NCBI RefSeq assembly: GCF_039555335.1
Contig: NC_092642.1
Span: 9,868,752-9,932,751 of the forward strand
Direction: 5' to 3'
DNA: 64,000 bases
Source of the DNA: Amphiura filiformis
Lineage: Eukaryota > Echinodermata > Ophiuroidea > Amphilepidida > Amphiuridae
This document shows, piece by piece, positions 38,895 to 48,237 of the stretch. The notes beneath the pieces were generated by a model. The model saw only the letters and a list, made by a program, of their open reading frames with translations, had not been told where the DNA came from and did not search any database. Every line of letters begins with the position of its first letter. The first letter of the stretch is position 1. The position numbers and the translations under genes are program-made.

Positions 38895-39407
38895 ATACAA
38901 ATTTTATGACAAGGCCTAGTTAGTTATTAAAATTTGATATCTTTTAAATTTTGATACATTATAACAGTACTCGAAGTAAACTTTATAAATCTAATGTGTA
39001 CTTAAAGTGTATGTAGCTACAGAGGAAAAGTGGACGATCAATTGAAAATTTTGACCTTTCATATTGAAGATATACATTTTCCCCCAAAAGACCAAATTTT
39101 CCAAACATGATATATTCTTAAAGTGTATGTAGCAGGGAGGAAAAGCCGACAGTCAATTGAAAATTTTGACCTTTCATATTGAAGATATGGATTTTTTCCC
39201 AAAAAGACCTAATTTTTTTTGGTGTTTTGTGGGAAAAAAATCCATATCTTCAATACGAAAGGTCAAAACTTTAAATTGATCATCGCCTTTTCATCCCAGC
39301 TACATACACTTTAAGTACATATCATCAGATTTATTCAAGTTTACTTCAGGGACTGTTAAATATCAAAAATATATATTTTTAATCATTTGCCATAAAATGT
39401 GTATGTA
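38895..39407. mobile_element. Dispersed foldback family (family F), left part of an interrupted copy
   Basis: This copy holds the palindromic centre of the family near 39200-39240 (AAAAAGACCTAATT against the inverted counterpart), with outer segments such as AAACTTTATAAATCTAATG and TATGTAGCTGGGATGAAAAG. It also carries an internal partial duplication (two TTAAAGTGTATGTAGC blocks). Its right part continues at 40411-40570 beyond the inserted mariner-like element. Confidence 0.8.
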
Positions 39408-39589
39408 CAGGGTGTCCCAAAAAAAGGAGGCCCCTCATTGCGCCCTCTTTTTCGCCTATTTTTGAAAAGTTGATCAAATATATGTTGGTATGTAAAGAAA
39501 CCTGTAATTGTTAGCTTTAATAAACCAAAACAATTATTTCAATCGGCTCACAACTTTTGAAGATATTCCTTTTAAAGACAAGTACCCGT

Positions 39590-39839
39590 TTTTCACTCTG
39601 TTCACGGATATCGATAGCAAACAGAGTGGTTGGGATGGGTCATGCTGTTGAGTGGCCTGCAAGATCACCAGTCCTCACACCACTTGATTTCTTCATGTGT
39701 GGCAAAATTCAAGATCTTTGCAAATGTATTACTGCTATATTCGCAAGTATCCGGCGCAAGCAACGCAATTGATGCAATGAGGACTAGGGCTGAAACCTGT
39801 ATTCGTCAAGGAGGCAACCAGGGCAGAGCAGCACAGTAA
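39590..39839 (+). pseudogene. Transposase C-terminal fragment in the 39.4-kb element
   Basis: One frame gives GMGHAVEWPARSPVLTPLDF, FMCGKI. After a frameshift another gives DAMRTRAETCIRQGGN and ends at the TAA at 39837-39839. The block resembles the catalytic core and C-terminus of Tc1/mariner-superfamily transposases. The N-terminal DNA-binding domain and the first catalytic Asp are missing, so it is inactive. Confidence 0.78.
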
Positions 39840-39872
39840 ACTCACTTCAAAAGAACCAAAACCAAACTAAAC

Positions 39873-39888
39873 AGCCCTTTTCAGGGCT
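39873..39888 (+). promoter_or_regulatory. Histone-type mRNA 3' stem-loop after the transposase stop
   Basis: AGCCCTTTTCAGGGCT on the transposase strand starts 33 nt after the stop codon, the same spacing as at 52.4 kb. The stem is 6 bp, the loop TTTC, the 5' flank is A/C-rich (CTAAAC) and the 3' flank is ACC. A purine-rich CCAAAAAAGAGAAATG follows about 10 bases later, at a distance like the histone downstream element. Confidence 0.65.
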
Positions 39889-40410
39889 ACCTTTTATTCC
39901 AAAAAAGAGAAATGACTTATGTTGTCAATAAAAAGAAAGCAAGAAACAATAATGTAAGAAAGTAAGAAACATAATAAAACAAAAAGGCATAAAATAACCG
40001 AGAAAAACATAAGTAATTGCAAGTATAGCAAAAGAAGTCCCATCCCACATCAATTTCGCCCAAATTAATGACAATTAACAAAATCCATAAACCATAAGCC
40101 CACCGGTAAAGCCCATTCCCTAAAATAAAGTTGTTATTTCACAAAGTTATCATCGAGGAATGTTTTATATTCATGCATGGTATATGTACTTTTCAATCTT
40201 TGAAGTAGCCAAACCTCTCCGTGGACAGAGTGAAAAACGGATACATTTCTTTAAAAGGGCATATCTTCAAAAGTTATGAGCCGATTGAAATAATTGTTTC
40301 GGTTTATTAAAGCTAACGGGCAAAGGCTCCTTTACATACCAACATATACTTGATCTAAAATAGGAGAAAAAGAGGGATCAATGAGGGGCCTCTTTTTTTG
40401 GGACACCCTG

Positions 40411-40570
40411 TATTACATTGCGAATTTCAAAAAATCTAAATTATTTGATATCAGAAGGATATTCTTCGTATTCAGAATGCAATTCGATATGTCTGATTTG
40501 CCCTCATGTCCCACAAAAATACTGTCCAAACGCTCATGTCCCATCCCTTAAGTTCGACCATACGTACGTG
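40411..40570. mobile_element. Dispersed foldback family F, right part of the interrupted copy
   Basis: The shared outer block is GATATCAGAAGGATATTCTTC, then GAATGCAATTCGATATGTC, then a CTCATGTCCCACAAAAATAC block. The same order is seen at 2.25, 18.4, 36.1 and 36.65 kb. Confidence 0.8.
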
Positions 40571-41212
40571 CTACGGAAACTCAGAAGGGTCGCCTGAAAC
40601 TCACTCAATACTGTTAAATTGGCTCCCAACAAATCCATCGTAAAATCACAGATTATAATTCTATAATCTGTGGTAAAATATTATACATAATATTTATTAG
40701 TATTTTATAATGCAATAACAGATGTTTGGAACACCCCCGAATACATTAAATTAAGTGACTGCAATACAATTAAATAAAACTACCTCAAAACAAAAATCGA
40801 GGTAGCCGACTCATTACATACACGAACCTGGTGAGACAATTGACACACCAGGGAATTATGATTTTAATTAAGTAATGTTATATGAACTACAAGGTGTTAC
40901 ATAAAGAAACAATTAATTACAGTAAGGTGGTCTCAATGGAGGGTCTACGTGTTCACTTTGATGACGATGGTCAAGCCGATGCCTTTGGAAGAAAGCAAAC
41001 AAATCCACGGTAGTTCACGAATCAAACGTGTGTAATTTGCAGGTACCGGTCTTTTGTGGTAATGAACGTGATGTTAATGGTCAATTGTTCATTCAGATCA
41101 GAGGAAGAAGTAGGGGAGAACCTGAAAGAAAAGGAAGAAAGAGAGAGAAAGAAAGAAAGCAAGAACGCATAAAAGTAGAAAAGAAAAAAAAAAAAAAGAA
41201 ATGCCAGAAAGG
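40571..41212. other. Non-coding, no recognised feature
   Basis: A short palindrome ATTATAATTCTATAATCTG lies near 40653-40672. Nothing else supported. Confidence 0.4.
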
Positions 41213-41421
<209 letters not shown>

Positions 41422-41639
41422 CAAATGAAACAAATTGGAACAGAAAAATATTGTGATACGTAAAAGCTGAATATCAAATTTCAAAATTTCATAAGACAAA
41501 GGTGTTTTCTAAACTAGCGTGTTATAATCAGTATAATTAAAAGAATTTTGCTTGACATGCTGTCACATTGTTTCCTGTGATTCACGCGAAGAGTAATGTC
41601 ACCTTAAAGTCATTTCCCAATATACGCTAGGTTCGTACT

Positions 41640-42317
41640 ATAGGCCTATTGCATGCAGCGATGGAAATGAACGATATATTTTGGGGATGTAGGGCGGGTG
41701 AGATTCAGTGTATAGGGAGAGGCCCGGGGGGGGGGATTCGAAAAATTTTGTACGGGGATGTGCCACGCAGACTTTCTCTTTACCTACGTTTCTCTGTTTT
41801 TGCTACCCATCAGAATGATGCCAATTTTCCACAAAAACACCCAAAAAAGCACCCAAATTTACCCTAATTGGGCACTTTTAGGGCCATGGTGCATTGGTCT
41901 ACACTGAAAACCCACCCATCGATATACCAAAATTGCTGAAAAGGTACCGTCACATCCCCTTATACCTTCAACCAGAGATAACACCATCCGGGGAGAGGCC
42001 GGCTATTTCAAAATTGCTGGAATATTCAAAATGAAAATAGATTATTACTATAACGATGACCTCGCTCGTCACTTACGAAAATCGCCATTTCTACTTCCAC
42101 CCATCGATGCCATTGAAAAATGCTGACGAAAAAGTAAAGTATACTGAGGCTTTAAAATCCTTGACAGCCCCCCCCCATGTGAGAAGGCCCCTCTTGCCCC
42201 CCCCATGTGAGAGGCCTTTTTGTAATTTTAGCCAATTTTGACCATTTTCGTCAAAGTTTGTCCCTGTATAATGCCTTGCCCCCACCCTCCCCTGAAAAAG
42301 TCCTGGCTACGCCACTG
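41640..42317. mobile_element. Probable non-autonomous transposon, one end recognised
   Basis: The right end reads on the minus strand CAGTGGCGTAGCCAGGACTT, the same terminal motif as the hAT-like element at 33.05 kb. G-rich and C-rich tracts (41727-41738, 42169-42206) are typical of this group. The left end and a target duplication were not identified. Confidence 0.45.
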
Positions 42318-44097
42318 CCTGTATAGTGGCCAGCGGGGGGAGGCTGATGCAAAAGAGAATTCACATATAATGTAAGGTATACCTTACATTAAAGTGAAAA
42401 TGAATAAAATAAAATCGTAATCGCATGTCTTATAAACAAATTCTCATCACCTTTAAGATATAACAACATGCAATGATTCAAAATCAGCTGATACCAAAAA
42501 CTCAAGGATTTTTCAATCAACTTTATTGAAAATCACCGAATCATTTATTTATAGGTTTTCAAAAATTATTGTTACGATGCCAAATGTTTGAATAAACTTT
42601 ATTGACAAAACACAAACGGGGTTTTAAAATGTCATCAAAAACAATCCAAACAATAGACTTTATTCCGGGTATACTCAATTTCGTCCTTTTATAAAAAGAT
42701 GATAGCATATTATATCATTATTATGTTACTTTACCAACTCAAATTTGACGAGTTAACAGAGAAACAAGGTCTGTTGAAATGAAAACACAACCGTTTAAAA
42801 AGCAAGCTATATACTTTCACTCCATTTCATCTTTTGTCCTATTGTCGTGTTCTTCGATCAAGATGTGGCAAAAGTCGGAAGTTAGTGGCGTCATTTAACA
42901 ATCGCCAATTTTTCTGCAAATATTAGCGACAATAGGACTTGAATTGGACAAATGTCAGTCAACCCGAGTTATTCAACTAAATGTGACTAATCGTATCTGT
43001 GTTTGTGGATTTATTGTGGGGTTGTTTTCATTTCAATGGTTATCTGATGAAACAGACAATTAGGATCATAATTGCCCTAAAACCGGTTATTTTAGGTTCA
43101 TTTGCTTGTAAACAATCTAAATCGTTTCTCTCCTGTCATATTACCATGATTACGGTACTCGTTCAGCTTATAGTTGCGTATACAGTGGTAACGAGGGACA
43201 TACCATTTACAATCTTTGTCAAAATACATTCGAAAAAAGTTGGAAAGGACAGGAAACTTTCAGAAATTAATAAAGCACTATATTTTGGGGGATAAAAAAA
43301 AAATTATCTAAATCATTTTAGCTTCACCGAATAATATGGATAAAGGTCACATTGCAATATTTACACTTAAATAAATACCCAAGGAAGATGCCAATTTTAA
43401 GGTTGCAGTTTGCTCCATTGCAAGCCCTATTGATTTGTACAGGGGTGAACACAGCTGGTACCTTAATTTTTTGGCTTACTGTATATGCTAGGATATAATG
43501 AAGCCGAATGAATTGGACTAATTTCGGGTGATAGGGTCTGTGCATCTTTTTTTAAATGTTAAAACATTCAGGTAAGAGTGTTTTTGTTTCTCTTTTCTAA
43601 TCAAATAAAAAACTGAGATTGTAACATGCGTCTTTCGTGATATTTTTTGGGTATAATCATGATAACTTACGCAAATACATTTTGGGCCCCTATCCCACCA
43701 AAAAAACCAAACAGTGGGTCTAAATAAAATTTGACTTTTATTCCCTGACTTACAGATGAAACTAAAGGATGAGGGCTTACTGTGTATATCACGATCCCTT
43801 TCCCCACCCCTCCCCTAAAAAGCTTTATTTTTCTGGAATTAGGAATAGGACACCATTCTCAAAGATTTTTTTTTATATGTTCATATTTACGTACAGACCA
43901 TACAGTAATCCTAATATAGAAAAACATGAGCAAAGCCTCTAACAATGTCATAATGCCATGTTGAGTTTCTAGTGTGGCCCTATTATTAAGTTAAAACAAA
44001 TTATTATGAAACATTTGATTTGAAATCTGTTTCAAATCAGAACATACGGATTGCAGGTACATTGACCTACACCATACGATCAAGTCTAATGACACAA
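42318..44097. other. Non-coding; one perfect inverted word
   Basis: GTCCTATTGTCG (42837) is inverted at 42931 (CGACAATAGGAC), about 80 bases apart. The 98-codon open frame at 42999-43295 has a hydrophobic stretch but no similarity or splice context, so it is not called. Confidence 0.4.
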
Positions 44098-44322
44098 AGG
44101 TTTGTACTAATTTGTCTGTTTTGTTTCAATATTGGACTACAAACAGTATCAGAGGTCAGGTGATCACATGTATGATGAAATATGGAAGACGTGACTTGAA
44201 GAAAGTTTTCAGTAGTTGGAGCAGTTGTAAAGCGCTGTGGGAGATGATGCCCTTTTTTGACAAAATCAGTGCAACACAACATTTAAGGGTATTTAAAAAT
44301 GATGGCGCTATCTAATATACTA
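44098..44322. repeat. Direct repeat D, copy 1
   Basis: AGGTTTGTACTAATTTGTCT to AAAATGATGGCGCTAT is repeated in the same orientation at 45367-45593 with about 10 differences and a small insertion (AGCT). Both copies are followed by a family F element in the same position, so the duplicated segment is larger than the repeat. Confidence 0.92.
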
Positions 44323-44369
44323 GTATGCTGCATGCACATAATACTTTAATTTACATCAGACCAAATTGC

Positions 44370-44680
44370 ATTCTGATAACGAGGAAAATCTTTCTGATAT
44401 CAAATAATTGTGACTTTTTAAAATTTGCAATATAATACAAATTTTATGACAAATTATTAAAATATAATATTTTTGACATTTAAGTAAACTTTATAAATCT
44501 AATGATATAGTATTTAAAGTTAAGTGTATGTAGCTGGGATGAAAAGCCGTTCATCATATGAATATTTTGACCTTTCGTATTAAAGATATACATTTTCCTC
44601 TATACACACCTGAAATGTTTAGGTCTTTTTGGAAAAAATGTATATCTTCAATACCAAAAGATCAAAATTTTCATATTGTC
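44370..44680. mobile_element. Dispersed foldback family F copy, part of duplicated segment
   Basis: AAATCTTTCTGATATCAAAT to the palindromic centre (TTTTGACCTTTCGTATTAAA and the inverted ATCTTCAATACCAAAAGATC). It stops at an inserted (GTC)n tail of an RTE element. Confidence 0.78.
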
Positions 44681-45135
44681 GTCGTCGTCGTCGATCTACT
44701 TATAATGAGTTTCTGGTGAAGTTTCTCCACTCTTGTCGATCTTGTGCTTTGGTGTAACAGCTGTAAATTGCCAAGTTAAAGTAATAATCCCATCTGTTAA
44801 CCTGAGTCTCTGTCTTCCTCTGCTTCTGTCCCCCTCATATTTCCTGAACATAACCACTTTCTCTAGATTGAAGTTTCTTCTCGCCTGGCAACATGTCCAA
44901 CATACTGTAACTTCTGTTTCATCACTGAGTTGAAGAGTGAAGAGTGAGTCTTTCTCCCGAACACTCTTATTGTCCTTTTGGCAGTCCATGATGCGCAGAA
45001 GCTTTCTCCAGCACCACATCTCAAACGCTTCAACCCTTCTCTGATCTGCAGCATTGATCACCCATGTTTCACATGCATACTTGCATCGGGAAAATCAAAG
45101 TGGTGATGAGTCTAATCTTTGTTGACTTGCTAATG
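44681..45135 (-). mobile_element. RTE-type non-LTR retrotransposon 3' fragment
   Basis: On the minus strand, INAADQRRVEAFEMWCWRKL followed by LRIMDC matches the C-terminal region of RTE-type reverse transcriptases (AFEMWCWRRMLRI). QKLQYVGHVARREE appears in another frame, then RSRGRQRLRLTDGI. At least one frameshift and stops make it dead. It is 5'-truncated near 45135 and ends at 44681-44695 with a short (CGA)n tail, the form expected of RTE elements. Confidence 0.82.
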
Positions 45136-45144
45136 CTTCTGTCA

Positions 45145-45148
45145 TTAG

Positions 45149-45179
<31 letters not shown>

Positions 45180-45365
45180 AGATTTAATATAGCGCCCAAC
45201 GCAAAAAGCCTCTGGGCGCTTTACAAAACATAAAACCTAGGGAACAAAAAAATTAAAAACAATATATAGCCTAACTTAAACATACTATTACACATACACA
45301 ATATTGTAATAACAATGCATTAACAAAATTAAATAAGTTAATTAGTACATACCATTAGTGAAACA
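45145..45365 (-). mobile_element. Retroposon 3' end with (ATT)n tail
   Basis: Read on the minus strand, TGTAAAGCGCCCAGAGGC and GGGCGCTATATTAAATCTC lead into (ATT)9 at 45149-45176. This arrangement is a common LINE or SINE tail in marine invertebrates. No coding part. Confidence 0.6.
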
Positions 45366-45366
45366 A

Positions 45367-45593
45367 AAAGTTTGTACTAATTTGTCTGTTTTGTTTCAAT
45401 ATTGGACTACAAACAGTATCAGAGGTCAGGTGGTCACATGTATGATGAAGCTAAAATATGGAAGACGTGACTTGAAGAAAGTTTTCAGTAGTTGGAGCAG
45501 TTATAAAGCCCTGTGGGAGATGATGCCCCTTTGTTGACTAAATCAGTGCAACACTACATTTAAGCGTATTTAAAAATGATGGCGCTATTTGAT
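45367..45593. repeat. Direct repeat D, copy 2
   Basis: Same orientation as 44098-44322. Substitutions and the four-base insertion show the duplication is not very recent. Confidence 0.92.
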
Positions 45594-45599
45594 ACATGC

Positions 45600-46180
45600 T
45601 GCATATTAGTCAATAATATTCTGATTGCGAGGAAAATCCTTCTGATATCAAATAATTGTGATTTTTGATTAAATTTGCGATATACATGTAATGCAAAATG
45701 TATGACAAATTATTAAAAATTGATATTTTTTCACATTCAACAGTCCTCGAAGTATACTTTACCAATCTAATGATATGTAGGTATTAGGCCCTACTTAAAG
45801 TGTACATGTAGCTGGGATGAAAAGCCCGCATATGAAAATTTTGATCTTTTGTTTTGAAGATATACATTTTTCCCTAAAATTAGGTCTTTTTGGGAAAAAT
45901 ATCTTCAAGACCAAAAGATCATAATTTTAATATGAAAGACGACTTTTCCTCACAGCTACGTACATAGGCCTATCATTAGATTTATAAAGTTTACTTCTAG
46001 GACTATATAATATCAAAAATAAATGAAATTTTTAATACATGTAATTTGCCATAAAATTTGTATTAGGCCTATATCGCGATTAAAAAAAATCAAACTTATT
46101 TGATATCATAAGGACATTCCTCGTATTCAGAATGCAATATGGTGTGTCTGATGTGCTTAGGCCAAAATACTGTGCAAACC
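45600..46180. mobile_element. Dispersed foldback family F, near-complete copy
   Basis: It contains both sides of the palindrome: AAATCCTTCTGATATCAAAT at the left, the centre AAAATTAGGTCTTTTTGGG near 45880, and the inverted outer block GATATCATAAGGACATTCCT at the right. It is the best copy for defining the family (about 580 bp). Confidence 0.85.
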
Positions 46181-47208
46181 GACCCCTTAAGGGACAAGTC
46201 ATTTTGGAGTGCCAATATTTCACTCTAAAAGGATCGTGACAGCTATATTGTTCGCTCTGAAAAAAGTAGAATATTATCATTATCACTAAAAGCTCATCCT
46301 TTTTAAGATTTTCATTTAGATCACTTAGACTTTGAAAGAGTGGGTTTTCCACTCTCTTCTATTATTTTTAGAGAGGAAAAAGCTATATATTAATTATGGT
46401 CAGACGCCTCCATTTTACATCTTGCTGTTGTTGTTTTTCTCGGTTGTTGTTTTTCTCGTAAATTTTCTGTGGCGCTGTTTCTACTTTAGTCCATAGCTAC
46501 TTTTTGTAGGGACCTTAGTAAATTTGTACATCTACCATGTAAAAGTAGGATATCTCCGGAATGTGAAATTGTATATTTATAAAATTATTGTAAGTGGCAC
46601 ATTAATCCGCAAGGTCTCTTGCAAAGTGACGCCTTAAAATACCGATTTTTTTTAAAGGCTTAATGTAATTCCATGCCCTGAACCGATTCCAAATGGCGGT
46701 TTTAGTTTTAAAGGAGACAAAAGTGTGTTCTTTTGAAGAAAGGAATAGAAACATAATAAAAAAAATAGAAATTAAAAATAATAGAAAATAAATAGATAAA
46801 TATATAAAAAGAAAAAGAAATATCAATATAAATGGTAAAATAAATAGAAAGTAAAATTAATAGAAAATAAAAGTAGAAAACATAGAAAAATATAAAAATA
46901 AATAGATAAATAACATCTCATCACGTGGTTTAAAAAATCTCTTGACAACATAACACATGCTATCATGCATCGCAGATAGTGCAAAATATTCTCTTTCTTA
47001 CTGTTAAATAATTTGCGTCAATGTTTTAGAAAATCAGTGCAATTTAATTTTGGACCCCTGTACAACCTGAACTGACCTCTTGTCCCGAGACTTCAAAGAC
47101 TCGACTCGCGATTACAATGTACATGGAAACTAAGGAAAATATTACAAGTCATGTACAACAGGTCCAAACTTCTTATTTTCTTTAGGAGATATTGGTCAAA
47201 GGTACGCA
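46181..47208. other. 3' flank of UGT, non-coding
   Basis: An AT-rich patch of AAATAGAAAATA words at 46740-46915. No gene, and no convincing polyadenylation signal for UGT was identified. Confidence 0.4.
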
Positions 47209-47518
47209 CTATTCTGGTTTCTTTTTGGTCGAGTAATATTCACGCTCTGACCATACCTTCTTGCATTTAATAAGTGTTTGGTACACGAATTTTGCAAACT
47301 TAAGAACAACAAAAATGGCAGCAATGGTAATTATTATCAGCACAAGATACACATCAAGGAGATGATATTGGAACATGTTTAGATCATAGGCTGAGCTTCG
47401 TAGATGTTTAGCGCCCCCATGGCGTACTAGGAACTCCATCCAGTAGACGACTCGTTCGATGGGTGTTTGGAGGTCATCTCGATAAATCGCTGACAGATGG
47501 TTAATGCTATCCTGGTAG
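47209..47518 (-). CDS. UGT: UGT exon 4: C-terminal envelope helix, membrane anchor and KKXX tail
   Basis: The acceptor TTACCATACAG restores the frame at YQDSINHLSAIYRD, the conserved LSxxxRD block. RVVYWMEFLVRHGGAKHLR is the typical WxEFVxRHxGAxHLR stretch before the membrane helix LVLIIITIAAIFVVL. A lysine-rich cytosolic tail ends in KKKPE. The stop is at 47209-47211. No clear AATAAA signal was seen in the next 200 bases. Confidence 0.92.
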
Positions 47519-48194
47519 CTGTATGGTAAGGTAAGACATAATATCATATGAACTTTATTAGGCGTCAGGTGTGCCGCAGGGTTCTATTTTAGGCCCGTTT
47601 TTCTTTATGCTATAGTTATTGTTGATTAATTATTGATAATGAACGTTATGTATGTACCTTCAAATGGCGCTCATTGCTCTTAAATATTAAACTGTGTCAG
47701 GAGATTTGGATGATACAGGTGACTTTTCGATTCCGTTTGATCGAAACTAATCGATGGAAACACGGATTCCTTTATGAAATTTCGATTTACTAATACGGGT
47801 AGTTACAAAGGCAATGATTTAAAATTATCAACAAAAAGTCCACCAACCTTTGATTCTTCAGCATATGTGAAATAGCGCCCTCTAACCTGTCACTGGTTAA
47901 TCCTACGATATCTAGCTTGGTTCCTATCCCCTTTGATACTATACGCTGAGCAATGGCAAATTGATCATGGAAAAGAGGAATACATATAATAGGAACAGCG
48001 TGGTAGAGCGCTTCAAAGGCGCCATTACATCCACAATGAGATATAAACAACCTGGTGCTGGTGTGACCTAAAGGAAATCATAATTGAAATGATGATAAAT
48101 AAAATAATTAAAAAAACAAAACAAAAACAAACAAACAAACAAACAAACAAACAAAACCCCACAGAATCAACATTGTATTCTTAACTTCTCAATT

Positions 48195-48237
<43 letters not shown>

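Larger units (their letters stand above)
39408..40410 (+). mobile_element. Tc1/mariner-superfamily element, about 200-bp terminal inverted repeats, nested insertion
   Basis: The ends are CAGGGTGTCCCAAAAAAAG inverted against each other, flanked by TA (39406-39407, 40411-40412). Inverted similarity continues for about 200 bp on each side, including the block CCGTTTTTCACTCTGT. The element interrupts a copy of the dispersed foldback family: the sequence left of it (CATAAAATGTGTAT) continues right of it (TTACATTGCGAATTTC) as in uninterrupted copies, which proves insertion. It carries only the C-terminal part of a transposase. Confidence 0.9.

Noticed and set aside
42999-43295. 98-codon frame with a hydrophobic stretch
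   Set aside because: No family recognised, no splice context, AT-rich surroundings; compatible with chance.
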